Below, one piece after another: positions 28,384 through 37,528 of a stretch of 64,000 bases of DNA (position 1 is its first letter; every line of letters begins with the position of its first letter). The stretch spans positions 868,001 through 932,000 of the forward strand of contig CAVZJG010000002.1 of assembly GCA_963775575.1 (NCBI GenBank). The letters are read 5' to 3'. Position numbers and translations under genes: made by a program. The stretch is from Roseiarcus sp963775575. GTDB taxonomy: Bacteria > Pseudomonadota > Alphaproteobacteria > Rhizobiales > Beijerinckiaceae. The notes under the pieces are model-generated. The model was not told the DNA's origin and made no database searches. It was given only the letters and a program-made list of their open reading frames with translations.

Positions 28384-29208
28384 ATGAGAACTCGGCTCAG
28401 GTTCGCCGTCGCAATAGCGAGCGCTATGCTGGCGGCGGGCTACGCTCGTTCGGCGTCGAGTCAAGAGAATATCCCGCTTCCGCCGCCGAACCCATTCAGG
28501 ACCGCGGCGCCGGCGGCGAACCCATCCGAGACCGCGGCGCCGCCGCCGAACTCATTCAAGACCGCGGCGCCGGCGGCCAATCAAGACGATATCCCCGTTC
28601 CGCCGCCGAACCCATTCAAGAACGCCGCCCCGGCGCCGATCCCGTCCGAGACCGCGGCCCCGGCGGCGAACCCGTCCAAGCCCGCGGCTCCGTCGCCGAA
28701 CCAAGACAAGACCGCGACTCCGGCGCCGATCCCGTCCGAGACCGCGGCTCCCGCGCCGTACCAGTACAAGACCGCAGCCGGATTTTGGCAGGAGACCGAC
28801 GATCACGGCCATGTCGGAGCTTGGTTTCTGTTCGTCGAAAAGAACGGGCTTTATGAAGGGCGGTTCGTCAAGCTGTTCAAACAGCCGGGAGAACAACAGC
28901 AGTTCCAGACATGCGAAAAATGCACGGGGGATCAAAAGGACGCGCCGATGTTGGGCCTCACCCTCGTCAAGGGCATGAAGCGCAACGGCAATAAATACGA
29001 CGGGGGCACCATCCTCGATCCTCGCGACGGCACGGTCTATCACGCTCTGATGGAGCTGAGCGCGGACGGGTTGGAACTCTCGGTGCGCGGCTATCTCGGC
29101 ATTCCGCTTCTTGGCCAGACACAAGTCTGGACGCGCCTGCCGGACGACGTGATGGCGCCGGCCGACATTCCCGAGGAATCCTTCGCGCCGGCGCCGACGC
29201 AGGAGTGA
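28384..29208 (+). CDS. DUF2147 family secreted protein with Pro/Ala-rich repeat region
   Basis: 274 residues from ATG 28384. Signal peptide (MRTRLRFAVAIASAMLAAGYA). Residues of about 30-130 form a low-complexity string of imperfect PPPNPFKTAAPAAN/PSETAAPAP units, then the DUF2147 domain: GFWQETDDHGHVGAWFLF, GLYEGRFVKLF, CEKCTGDQKDAPMLGL, GGTILDPRDGTVY, GYLGIPLLGQTQVWTR. DUF2147 genes are often near hopanoid clusters, but the domain has no known activity to my knowledge. The repeat tract may span the periplasm or peptidoglycan. Last plus-strand gene before convergent shc. Confidence 0.85.
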   Translation: MRTRLRFAVAIASAMLAAGYARSASSQENIPLPPPNPFRTAAPAANPSETAAPPPNSFKTAAPAANQDDIPVPPPNPFKNAAPAPIPSETAAPAANPSKPAAPSPNQDKTATPAPIPSETAAPAPYQYKTAAGFWQETDDHGHVGAWFLFVEKNGLYEGRFVKLFKQPGEQQQFQTCEKCTGDQKDAPMLGLTLVKGMKRNGNKYDGGTILDPRDGTVYHALMELSADGLELSVRGYLGIPLLGQTQVWTRLPDDVMAPADIPEESFAPAPTQE

Positions 29209-29278
29209 AGCGGCATCGCTGTCGCCTCGAATGCGCCGCCGGTTACGATATCCCAAGGAGTTCGATCAGCCGCCAGCG

Positions 29279-31243
29279 TCACATTCCAAATTTGGCGGTC
29301 TGGCCGGAAATCGAGTTCTTGTATCGGGCAATCGCCCAAAGCGGAAAAAACTTCGGGTAGCCGTGGTAGCGTAAATAGAAGACACGGGGAAAACCGGTCG
29401 CGGTGTAGCGTTCCTCGTCCCAGAATCCGTGCGTTCGTTGGGCGTCAAGGAGGAACTTTACGCCACGCGCGACGCTCGAATCGCCGGTTCGTCCCGCGGC
29501 CATAAGACCAAGGAGCGCCCAAGCCGTCTGGGAAGCGGTGCTCGGCGCGGGTTCATGGCCGCGATAGTCGAGCTTATAGCTCGCGCCATCCTCGCCCCAG
29601 CCGCCGTCCTCGTTTTGAATGGCCGCGAGCCAATCCGCGGCTCGCGCCATTTCCGGCGCCGTCCGATCCACCCCTGCCATGTTCAGCGCGCAAAGCGCCG
29701 ACCAAGTTCCGTAGATGTAGTTCATGCCCCAGCGGCCGAACCAGCTTCCGTCCGCCATTTGCGTTTGGCGAAGATAACTCAAAGCCTCGCGCAGGGCGGA
29801 GTTGGCCTCGGGTCGTTCGCCGAGCTGCGCGAGCATCGATACGCAGCGGCCCGTCACGTCCTCGGTGGGCGGGTCGAGCAAGGCGCCGTGATCGGCAAAC
29901 GGGATGTTGTTGAGGTAAAGGAAGTTGTTGTCGGCGTCGAACGCCCCCCAGCCGCCGTTCGTGCTCTGCAGGCCGCAAATCCATTCGCGCGCGCGCTCGA
30001 TCGCATTCTGAAACGATTGATGGCCGCGCGCTCTTTGCAGCCGGTCCATTGCCATCACGACGACAGCGGTGTCGTCGAGATCCGGGTAATGCGGATTGGC
30101 GTATTGAAACGCCCAGCCACCCGGCCGCACGGTCGGCCGGCGCGCGCTCCAGTCGCCCACAACATTCAGCTCTTGGCGGGGGTGCAGCCATTTCAGGCCG
30201 GCGGCGGCGGCGTCCATCGCCCGCTCATCGCCGACCTCCAGCAAAGTTTGGCACGATAGCGCCGTGTCCCACACCGGGGAAACACAGGGTTGACAATAGG
30301 CTTCTTCCGACTTGACGACGAGAAGCTTGTCGATCGAGCGGCGCGCAGCGAGGTAATCCGGATGCTGACGCTCGTAGCCCAGCGCGTCGTACATCATCGC
30401 CGAATTGGCCATGGCGGGAAAAATCGCGCCGAGACCGTCTTCGCCATTGAGACGTTCCTTCACGAACGCCACGGCCGCGTCGATAGCGCGCTGGCGCAAT
30501 CGTTTGGGAAAATGCGGTTCGACGACGCGCAAAATGGCGTCGACGACGCTGAAAAAGGTCGACCAGGCCAGGCTCTGATGCGGCGCCTTGGGCAGCAGGC
30601 CGATCGTTTCGGGCGGCTCCAGAAAGAGTTCGTCGACGCCGATCTTTTTCGGATTGCGCGCTTGCGGCTTCAGGGCGCCTAACACCAGCAGCGGCACGAT
30701 GACCGTGCGCGCCCAATAGGACATCTTGTTGAGATGGAGCGGAAACCAGTACGGCAACAGCATGATCTCGACCGGCATCACGGGAACCGCGCGCCAGGTC
30801 ACGACGCCGAACAGCGCCAGCAGCGCCCGCGTGAAGACATTGCTCTTCGCCGCGCCGCCGCGGGCGCGGATCGCCTCGCGCGCTCGGCGCATGTGCGCCG
30901 CGTCCGCGTCGTCGCCGATCATCTTCAGCGCGAAATACGCCTTCACGCTGGCGCTCATATCGAAGTCGCCGCCGTAGAACAGCGGCCAGCCGTCGTGTGC
31001 GGCCTGGATGCGGCGTAAGTAGTTACCGATCTTGCCTTCCAGCTCGGCATCGACCGGCTCGCCGAGGTAGTGTCTGAGGAGCACATATTCGGCCGGGATG
31101 GTGGCGTCCGCCTCGAGTTCGAACACCCAGTGTCCGTCCGGGCGCTGAGCGGCGAGCAAGGCGTCCGTCGCCGCGGAGATCGATCGATCCAGGGATTGCC
31201 GGCTAATTTCAGTCGAGGGCGAAGTTTGGCCGGACATCGTCAC
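29279..31243 (-). CDS. shc: Squalene-hopene cyclase
   Basis: 654 residues, the expected length. Catalytic DxDD motif in YPDLDDTAVV at about residue 378. Several QW repeats are visible (DGHWVFELE, GGWGAFDADNNFLYLNNIPFADHG, DGSWFGRWG, DGGWGEDG, THGFWDEERYTATGFP), with the FYLRYHGYPKFFPLWAI C-terminus. Turns squalene into hopene/diplopterol at the inner membrane. First of the minus-strand set only in position; hpnE, hpnD, hpnC and hpnB lie upstream in the same direction. Convergent with the DUF2147 gene, 70 bp apart. Confidence 0.97.
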   Translation of the reverse strand: MTMSGQTSPSTEISRQSLDRSISAATDALLAAQRPDGHWVFELEADATIPAEYVLLRHYLGEPVDAELEGKIGNYLRRIQAAHDGWPLFYGGDFDMSASVKAYFALKMIGDDADAAHMRRAREAIRARGGAAKSNVFTRALLALFGVVTWRAVPVMPVEIMLLPYWFPLHLNKMSYWARTVIVPLLVLGALKPQARNPKKIGVDELFLEPPETIGLLPKAPHQSLAWSTFFSVVDAILRVVEPHFPKRLRQRAIDAAVAFVKERLNGEDGLGAIFPAMANSAMMYDALGYERQHPDYLAARRSIDKLLVVKSEEAYCQPCVSPVWDTALSCQTLLEVGDERAMDAAAAGLKWLHPRQELNVVGDWSARRPTVRPGGWAFQYANPHYPDLDDTAVVVMAMDRLQRARGHQSFQNAIERAREWICGLQSTNGGWGAFDADNNFLYLNNIPFADHGALLDPPTEDVTGRCVSMLAQLGERPEANSALREALSYLRQTQMADGSWFGRWGMNYIYGTWSALCALNMAGVDRTAPEMARAADWLAAIQNEDGGWGEDGASYKLDYRGHEPAPSTASQTAWALLGLMAAGRTGDSSVARGVKFLLDAQRTHGFWDEERYTATGFPRVFYLRYHGYPKFFPLWAIARYKNSISGQTAKFGM

Positions 31244-31394
31244 GCTCCTCAGTCTCGCGCATCGATTTATCTCTCGTTCGCCTTAAGCGCAATCGCCGCC
31301 GGTTGATACGGGTCCCGCCCCCCGATCAATCGACGCCGCCGTCGCTCGCCGTTCCCTCGAATCCACGATGACGCCATTCTGCGGAAGATCGCTC

Positions 31395-32657
31395 TCAAAG
31401 CGGCGCAATGATTTCCGCTGCTTTTGCGCCCGAGCGGATTGCGCCCTCGATGGTCGCGGGCAGCCCGGTCCGGGTCCAATCGCCCGCGAGGACGAGATTT
31501 TCCCAGGCCGTCGCCGCGGCGGGGCGTTTGGCTTCTTCTCGCGGCAAGGCGGCAAAGGTCGCGCGACGTTCGCGCACGATTTGCCACACCGGCATGGCGT
31601 CCGCGAGGTTGGCGATATCAGCGACTTCCCTCCAGATCCGGCAGGCGAGATCCTCCCGCGACAGGTTCAGCAGATTGTCTGCGGCGCTGACTGTGACCGA
31701 CAAGCGTCCGGGGAACGCGAAGAGCCATTGCGCCATGCCGTTGATGACGCCGATCATCGGCGCAAGGCCCTCAGGCGGATCGATGCGGAAATGGGCGTTG
31801 ACGATGGCGCGAAATTCCGTCGGCGTCCGCAACCCCGGCACGAGCGACTCTGCGGCCGTTGGCGGCACAGCGAGAACGACGGCGTCCCTTGGCGTCAAGG
31901 GAATCGACATGTCGCCGAAGTCGAGCGCCGCTGCACGGTCCGCGCCGAGCCCAAGCTGGCGAAGCCGGCGACCATAGTTCACGCTGCCGCCGTGGTCGGC
32001 GACGTAGCGAAGCGCCGGCGCGACGAAGACGTTGGAAAGACCATTGCGAGCGATCAACGGGCGATAGGCGCGCCCGCCGGCGGCGAGCGTCTCCCGGATA
32101 ATCGCCGCCGCCAATGCCGCCGAACCGCTTCGCGGTTCGGTGTTGAGCGCGGCGAGGAGCAGGGGCTCGATCAATCGCCGATAAAGCGGCCCCGAACACG
32201 AAATCGTCTCGCCGATCGTGGCGCCGGCTTTGGCCCACAAAAGCTTCGCGAGTGCGAGATATTCGCTCAGGCGCGCGCCGGGGACGCGACGCGCCGGGTC
32301 GAGTATCCACCACGGTATGAGTCCGTCGTTGGCGCTGACCGTCCAGCGCTCGCCTGTCGCGAGATCGATGAAGGGGAAACTCGCGGACGGCGGCGCGGTG
32401 AGACCCGCGCGCGCGCCGATGATGTCGAGGTAGGAAAGGGCGGCCTTGTTGCCGGACAATACGAGGTGATTGCCGTTGTCGATCTCCATGCCGAGTGTGG
32501 AATCGTAATACGAACGGCAGCGCCCGCCCGCTTGGTTGGTCGCCTCATGAACCGTGACCGCCAAGCCGCGGGAAGCTAGCCGAACGGCGGCGGACAGTCC
32601 CGCCAATCCCGCGCCGACGACATGGATTTGACGCGGCGTCAGACGATGCCGTGGCAC
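31395..32657 (-). CDS. hpnE: Hydroxysqualene dehydroxylase HpnE
   Basis: 420 residues from GTG 32657 (VPRHRLTPRQIHVVGAG), overlapping the end of hpnD by 19 bp. FAD-binding VVGAGLAGLSAAVRLA, AGGRCRSYYD, GNHLVLSGN, NTEPRSGSA, and a C-terminal LAGDWTRTGLPATIEGAIRSG. HpnE reduces hydroxysqualene, made by HpnC, to squalene. No ATG is available in this frame near the conserved N-terminus, so GTG is the reasonable start. The frame continues far upstream within hpnD, but that part is a shadow. Confidence 0.92.
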   Translation of the reverse strand: MPRHRLTPRQIHVVGAGLAGLSAAVRLASRGLAVTVHEATNQAGGRCRSYYDSTLGMEIDNGNHLVLSGNKAALSYLDIIGARAGLTAPPSASFPFIDLATGERWTVSANDGLIPWWILDPARRVPGARLSEYLALAKLLWAKAGATIGETISCSGPLYRRLIEPLLLAALNTEPRSGSAALAAAIIRETLAAGGRAYRPLIARNGLSNVFVAPALRYVADHGGSVNYGRRLRQLGLGADRAAALDFGDMSIPLTPRDAVVLAVPPTAAESLVPGLRTPTEFRAIVNAHFRIDPPEGLAPMIGVINGMAQWLFAFPGRLSVTVSAADNLLNLSREDLACRIWREVADIANLADAMPVWQIVRERRATFAALPREEAKRPAAATAWENLVLAGDWTRTGLPATIEGAIRSGAKAAEIIAPL

Positions 32658-33478
32658 AGAACGATCCAAATAAGCTGCATGCGGCGCCGTTTGACGGGCG
32701 CGCGCGGCGGAAGCCAGCCACGCGCGACGAGACGCTCGAGGATCGAGCGATAGGCCGCGCTCATGACGCGGGGGGTGCGCACGACCCGGCGCGGGCTCCG
32801 GGCGATGATCGCGTCGGACTCGACGAAATGGCGTTGCGCGCGCGCGACGACGGGCGCGCAGGCTCGATCGATCGCAGGATCGGCGATCGCCTCCAAGGGC
32901 TCGGTCGAGGTTATTCCGGCGGCGCGCAGCGCTTCTTGCGGAAGATAGAGTCTCCCGATGCCGGCGTCCTCGTCGATATCGCGCAGGATGTTGGTCAGTT
33001 GGAGGGCGCGGCCGAGATGATGCGCCAGGGCTACGCCTTGCGCGTCCTCCATTTTGAATACGCGAACGCACAGGCGGCCCACCGCGCTGGCCACGCGGTC
33101 GCAATAGAGATCGAGCGTCGCCCAATCGGGCGCGCGGATCGGGGCGATCACGTCCATTTCCATGCCGTCGACGACGGTCAAGAAATCGTCGCGGCGCAGA
33201 TCGAAAGTCCGGATCGCCTCGGCCAGCGTCTGCAATGGCGGGGGCGCGGCGCCGGCGTAAATGGCGTCGACGTCGTGACGCCAGCGCTGCAATTGAGCAA
33301 GATGGACGTCGCGAGGACCGCCATTGTCGGCAATGTCGTCGACGGCGCGACAGAACGAATAAATTTCGAACATCGCCTGTCGCTGCTCGCGCGGCATGAG
33401 CCGCATCGCCAGATAAAACGAACTGCCGGAGGCCCGCGCGCGAGCTTCGAGGACCGGCTCTGAGTCTATCGCGTTCAC
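32639..33478 (-). CDS. hpnD: Presqualene diphosphate synthase HpnD
   Basis: 279 residues from GTG 33478, which overlaps the hpnC stop as GTGA. Squalene/phytoene synthase fold: GSSFYLAMRLMP, first Asp motif AVDDIAD, VDGMEMD, YCDRVASAVGRLCV, second motif LTNILRDIDED with GRLYLP. Couples two farnesyl diphosphates to presqualene diphosphate. Substrate would come from IspA (35867-36802). Gene order hpnB-hpnC-hpnD-hpnE with 4-bp and 19-bp overlaps shows one operon. Confidence 0.95.
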   Translation of the reverse strand: MNAIDSEPVLEARARASGSSFYLAMRLMPREQRQAMFEIYSFCRAVDDIADNGGPRDVHLAQLQRWRHDVDAIYAGAAPPPLQTLAEAIRTFDLRRDDFLTVVDGMEMDVIAPIRAPDWATLDLYCDRVASAVGRLCVRVFKMEDAQGVALAHHLGRALQLTNILRDIDEDAGIGRLYLPQEALRAAGITSTEPLEAIADPAIDRACAPVVARAQRHFVESDAIIARSPRRVVRTPRVMSAAYRSILERLVARGWLPPRAPVKRRRMQLIWIVLCHGIV

Positions 33479-34359
33479 GGTCGCGAGGCCAAGGCAGGGG
33501 AGCGGCCGCGCGAGCCAAAGCGACGCGAGGCGCTCCTGAGAGCGGCAACAAGACCGACGCCGCCCGCGCGCCACTTGCCGAGATGAGTTTCCGCGCTGAG
33601 AGGATCGCTGACGGTCAGCACGCGCGCAACGCGCAACGCCAGCGCGTGAATGACGGAAATCTCGAGCCGCAAACGCCAATCTGCGATTTCGGTCTCGAGT
33701 CCATCTCCTTCATGCAGCATCTTCTCGGCGCGACGCGCGAGTTCCGCGATGCAGCGACGCAACGCCGGCGAGGCCGTTTTCTCGCCGAGCGCTTCAACGC
33801 CGAGGCCATATTTGGCGAGATCGTCCAAAGGCAAATAGACACGGTCGAGATTGCGATAATCCAAGCCGCAGTCCTGAAGGTGATTGTTGATTTGCAGCGC
33901 GGCGCATATGGCGTCGGAAGCGGGCCACGTCGAATGGCTCTCGCCGTGCACGTCCAGCACGAAGCGACCGACCGGCATGGCCGAGAGGGCGCAATAGGAC
34001 ATCAAATCCGCCCAGTCCCGATAGCGTCGCTTGGAAGCGTCGAGGCGAAACGCGCGCAACAAATCCTGCGCGTGCTCGGGCGAAAGTCCACGCTCCGCGA
34101 GCGCGCGCCGCAAGACCGCCGCCTGCGGATTGGGCTCGGGGCGATCGTCGCCGATGAGGTCGGCCTCCATGCGATCGAGCAGCTCGATCTTCTCCGCCGC
34201 CGTCAGCGACGGATGATCCGCGACATCGTCGGCGACGCGCGCGAATTCGTAGAACGCCAGAATTGGCCGACGGTGTTGCGCTCGGACGAGCAAGGACGCC
34301 ACCGGGAAGTTTTCGTCCCGATGGGTCTTGCCCGACCGCAATTCGCTGGCGTTCGTCAT
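33475..34359 (-). CDS. hpnC: Hydroxysqualene synthase HpnC
   Basis: 294 residues. Squalene/phytoene synthase family, HpnC branch: NFPVASLLVRAQHR, FARVADDVADH as first Asp motif, YCALSAMPVGRFVL, and LQDCGLDYRNLDRVYLP as the diverged second motif typical of HpnC. Hydrolyses presqualene diphosphate to hydroxysqualene, which HpnE then reduces. Overlaps hpnD by 4 bp; 10 bp downstream of the hpnB-type glycosyltransferase. Confidence 0.95.
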   Translation of the reverse strand: MTNASELRSGKTHRDENFPVASLLVRAQHRRPILAFYEFARVADDVADHPSLTAAEKIELLDRMEADLIGDDRPEPNPQAAVLRRALAERGLSPEHAQDLLRAFRLDASKRRYRDWADLMSYCALSAMPVGRFVLDVHGESHSTWPASDAICAALQINNHLQDCGLDYRNLDRVYLPLDDLAKYGLGVEALGEKTASPALRRCIAELARRAEKMLHEGDGLETEIADWRLRLEISVIHALALRVARVLTVSDPLSAETHLGKWRAGGVGLVAALRSASRRFGSRGRSPALASRP

Positions 34360-34369
34360 CTGGCGCTCG

Positions 34370-35521
34370 TCATGGGGCCTCGGCGGCGCGCGCCTGCACC
34401 CGGCCCTTCCAAAGACCGCCCTGCCCCCGCACGGATTGATAAGCGGATTCCAATGTGAAAGCCATATAAACGAGCGCTATCGCCGGCAGGATCGGACCCC
34501 ACAGCGGCGACAGTCCATAGAACCGCAGCGTCGGCTGAAAAGCGACCGCCATGACGACCCAAGCCACAAGCCCGAAAATCTCACCGGCGCCGTGACCGAA
34601 AAGCGCCGAAAGAACCGGAACGACGAAAACGACAGTCAGGCCGGCCAGGGCGACGGCCAGCAGCAGCGGCGAATAGCGAAGCTGGGCGTAGGCGGAACGA
34701 ACGACCATCCGCCGAATTTCGCCCATTGTCGAATAAGGTCGGATGCTGATCACGCGCTCGCTGAGGCTGAGGCGTATCGGCCCTTGTTTCTTCAAGATGC
34801 GCGCCATGGCGCAATCGTCGATAAGGGAGCCGCGTATGGCTTCGACGCCGCCGGCCGCCTGAAGCGCTTCGCGGCTGACCAGCATGCATCCTCCCGCCGC
34901 CGCCGCCGTCGCGCGGCGTCGGTCGTTCACCCAGGAAAAGGGATAAAGCATCTGAAAGAAGAAAATAAAGGCGGGGATGAGCGCCCGCTCCGCGAGGCTC
35001 GCACAACGCAACTTGGCCATCAGGGAGGACAGGGCGAGACCCTCGCTCAGCGACTGCGAAACGAGGTTTCTCAGCGCATCGGGCGTATAAACGATATCGG
35101 CGTCGGTCAGCAGCAGGAATTTCGGCTCGCCCATGCTCGCGCGCTCGACGCCCTGCTTCATCGCCCACAATTTCCCGGTCCAGCCGCTGGGAAGCGCGGC
35201 GCCGGGAATGATGGTCAATCGGTCCAAGCGGCTCGCCGCGGCGGCCGCGCGCCGGGCGACGTCCGCGGTGCCGTCGGCGCTTTCGTCGTCGACCAGGATG
35301 ATCGAGAACGACCCGGGATAGTCTTGACCGAGCAGCAATCCGACGGTGCGGCCGACGCCGCCGGCTTCGTCGCGCGCGGGGATGACGGCAATGACGTCGG
35401 GCCAGACAAGCGGGGAAGGACCGCCGCCGTCGCGTTCCCCTGCGCACCAAAAGCCGCCGCGCCCCGCCACCAAATAAATCCAGATGACGAGCGCGACGGC
35501 GGCGAAAACACTTGCGGCCAT
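34370..35521 (-). CDS. hpnB: Hopanoid-associated glycosyltransferase HpnB
   Basis: 383 residues from ATG 35521 (an ATG at 35554 is the other choice). N-terminal membrane helix, GT2 domain with VIPARDEAGGV, IILVDDESADGT, WTGKLWAMKQG, LTDADIVY, a GGCMLVSREAL stretch and DDCAMARILKKQG, then three to four C-terminal membrane helices. Matches the HpnB glycosyltransferases that head hpnBCDE clusters. Its sugar and acceptor are not settled in the literature I know. It begins the minus-strand operon and is divergent from ispA. Confidence 0.9.
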   Translation of the reverse strand: MAASVFAAVALVIWIYLVAGRGGFWCAGERDGGGPSPLVWPDVIAVIPARDEAGGVGRTVGLLLGQDYPGSFSIILVDDESADGTADVARRAAAAASRLDRLTIIPGAALPSGWTGKLWAMKQGVERASMGEPKFLLLTDADIVYTPDALRNLVSQSLSEGLALSSLMAKLRCASLAERALIPAFIFFFQMLYPFSWVNDRRRATAAAAGGCMLVSREALQAAGGVEAIRGSLIDDCAMARILKKQGPIRLSLSERVISIRPYSTMGEIRRMVVRSAYAQLRYSPLLLAVALAGLTVVFVVPVLSALFGHGAGEIFGLVAWVVMAVAFQPTLRFYGLSPLWGPILPAIALVYMAFTLESAYQSVRGQGGLWKGRVQARAAEAP

Positions 35522-35866
35522 CGGCAGATTCTCGGTAGGCGCTCGAAAATGCATACCACCAACGCCGAAGCGGCGCCAAAGGTTCAAATGTCTTCCAAAA
35601 TTCTTGCGGGCCAAGAAGAGTCCGTCGCTGGCGATGAGCAGCCTATGGCGCCTCGCCGACCTTACGCGCGACCGGCTGTTGCGGGCAAGAATGCGACAGC
35701 CGTCCGCATTGCGGAGGGGGGAGCATCAGCGCATCTTTCGTTCGACCCAACCGCAGGGGCTGAGGCGAGACTATGAACGAGGCGTGGAAACACGCTATGT
35801 GAATTGGCAGGCGGCGCCCTTTTCCCTCGATCCGAAGGGACATGCCGCTGTCGACGGGGGCAATGG

Positions 35867-36802
35867 ATGAGCGTTTCCGATGAAGCCTTCTTGTCGCTGC
35901 TGCAGAGCGTGGCGAGCGACACCGAGGCGATGCTGAGCGAGCTTCTGGCGCAGGCGCCCGCCGCAGGCGAACATGACCGTCCCACGCGTCTCATCGAGGC
36001 GATGCGCTATTCCAGCCTGAGCGGCGGCAAACGCATCCGTCCCCTGCTGGTCGTCGCGAGCGGCGATCTGTTCGGCGTCCCGCGGCGACGCTCGCTGATG
36101 GCGGGGGCGGCGCTCGAACTCATCCACTGCTACTCGCTCGTGCACGACGACCTGCCGGCGATGGACAACGACGATATGCGGCGCGGCCGTCCCACAACGC
36201 ACAAAGCCTTCGATGAAGCGACCGCCATCCTTGCCGGGGACGGCTTGCTCACCCTGGCTTTCGACGTGGCCACGCGTCTTGCGGTTCATCCGGAGGCTGA
36301 GGTGCGCGTCAATCTGGCGGGCGCGCTGGCGCGCGCCGCGGGGATCGGCGGCATGGTCGGCGGTCAGCTGCTGGATCTCGCCGCGGAAGGCCGTTTCGCC
36401 GATGGCAAGCCGCAGTCGCTCGACGAAACGGCGATCGGCGCGTTGCAGGCGATGAAGACCGGCGCGCTGTTGCAATTCGCCTGCGCGGCCGGCGCCATTC
36501 TCGGCAAGGCCGGCGTTGCGGAGCGCGAGGCGCTCGATCGATACGGCATGGCCGTCGGCAAGGCGTTTCAAATTGCCGACGACCTGCTCGACGTGGAAGG
36601 CGACAGCGCGACTCTCGGCAAAGCCGCGGGCAAGGACGCGACCGCCGGCAAGGCGACGCTGGTCGGCATTCTCGGCATAGCGACGTCCAAAGCGCGCCTC
36701 AGGACCCTCGTGAGCGAAGCGGGCGCGGCTCTGGCGCCGTTCGGAGAGCGGGCGCAAACGCTGGTGGAGACGGCCAAGTTTATCGCGGAACGAGGGAAGT
36801 AG
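35867..36802 (+). CDS. ispA: Farnesyl diphosphate synthase (or geranylgeranyl diphosphate synthase)
   Basis: 311 residues from ATG 35867. Polyprenyl synthase motifs: SGGKRIRP, first Asp-rich motif VHDDLPAMDND (Asp94-Asp100), MKTGALLQF, second motif QIADDLLDVEGD, and KATLVGILG. The bacterial-type first motif (DDxxxxD) fits IspA. Takes IPP/DMAPP from the IspH half of the fused enzyme to farnesyl diphosphate, the substrate of HpnD. Divergent from hpnB with about 345 bp between the starts. Confidence 0.93.
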   Translation: MSVSDEAFLSLLQSVASDTEAMLSELLAQAPAAGEHDRPTRLIEAMRYSSLSGGKRIRPLLVVASGDLFGVPRRRSLMAGAALELIHCYSLVHDDLPAMDNDDMRRGRPTTHKAFDEATAILAGDGLLTLAFDVATRLAVHPEAEVRVNLAGALARAAGIGGMVGGQLLDLAAEGRFADGKPQSLDETAIGALQAMKTGALLQFACAAGAILGKAGVAEREALDRYGMAVGKAFQIADDLLDVEGDSATLGKAAGKDATAGKATLVGILGIATSKARLRTLVSEAGAALAPFGERAQTLVETAKFIAERGK

Positions 36803-37012
36803 GAGAAGGGAGGCCGCGAGGCGACGCAGCGCGCGAGGCGTCGAAAGCGAAAGGGTCGGCGGGCGGCCGCGGCGCGCGTCGACAGCGTGCGGCGACGGCT
36901 TGGGATCGGCAGGAACGCCAGACCGTCGCCAATGGGGGCCGGCGCCGGCGGCGATGAGGGGAATGTCGGATCAACCGGCGCCCGAGCCTGCGCGCCTCCG
37001 ACTTCGAACCCG

Positions 37013-37034
37013 TGAGTAGATTCCGAGGCTGCCG
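37013..37034 (+). repeat. 22-bp direct repeat, copy 2
   Basis: Identical over 22 bases to 21019-21040. Same orientation, and again about 100-150 bp upstream of a plus-strand gene start. Confidence 0.7.
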
Positions 37035-37067
37035 CTGATGCGCGCCTTTGTCTAGCCTGAGTCGGCC

Positions 37068-37107
37068 CAAGAGACATGGCCCAAGAGACATGGGCCAAGA
37101 GACATGG
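37068..37107 (+). repeat. Three tandem copies of a ~15-bp unit
   Basis: The core CCAAGAGACATGG is seen three times in a row, spaced about 13-15 bp, with small differences between copies (GCCC/GGCC). No obvious function; such tracts are prone to slippage. Confidence 0.6.
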
Positions 37108-37135
37108 CCTGCCAAACCCGGCATCGGAGGGAAAA

Positions 37136-37327
37136 ATGCGCAAGCTTGCTTTGCTGGTCGCCGCCGCGGCGACGCTGTCGGCCGTAGCCCTGACGTCGAC
37201 CACGGCCGATGCGGGTTGCTTCCGGCTCGGCGAGACTGGATATCATTGGTATCATTTCTGCGCCGGTCCTGCCATCCTCTACCCACACCAGCGCGTCTGC
37301 CAGAATGGCCGGTGCTGGTACCGCTAG
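37136..37327 (+). CDS. Small secreted Cys-containing protein
   Basis: 63 residues. Signal peptide (MRKLALLVAAAATLSAVALT) and a mature part of about 37 residues with four Cys, many aromatic residues and His (CFRLGETGYHWYHFC...RVCQNGRCWYR). Two disulfides are likely. Excellent ribosome site GGAGGG five bases before ATG 37136. Not recognised; similar tiny exported proteins are widespread in Rhizobiales. Too short for many gene finders but well supported by signal peptide plus ribosome site. Confidence 0.75.
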   Translation: MRKLALLVAAAATLSAVALTSTTADAGCFRLGETGYHWYHFCAGPAILYPHQRVCQNGRCWYR

Positions 37328-37528
37328 AGCGCATAAGGCTCGTCTCGTTTCCGATCGGACGAGATAGGCTGGCGCGATGCGGCGGCAATGTGCATGGTGA
37401 GATTTGCCGATCTGGGCGCCGCCGCGCTTGCGGCGACTCCCGCCGACCTTGGAAAGCCCAGGCGCCCGGAGCCGAAGTCTCGCGTCGCCTGATGAAGCTG
37501 TCGTCTTGCCGCGGGGATACGCCCTCAA

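Larger units (their letters stand above)
36803..37135. other. Intergenic region with short repeats
   Basis: 333 bp without a gene. It contains copy 2 of the 22-bp direct repeat (37013-37034) and a three-fold tandem repeat of about 15 bp with core CCAAGAGACATGG (about 37068-37107). A strong ribosome site (GGAGGG, about 37126-37131) leads into the small secreted protein gene. Confidence 0.55.
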
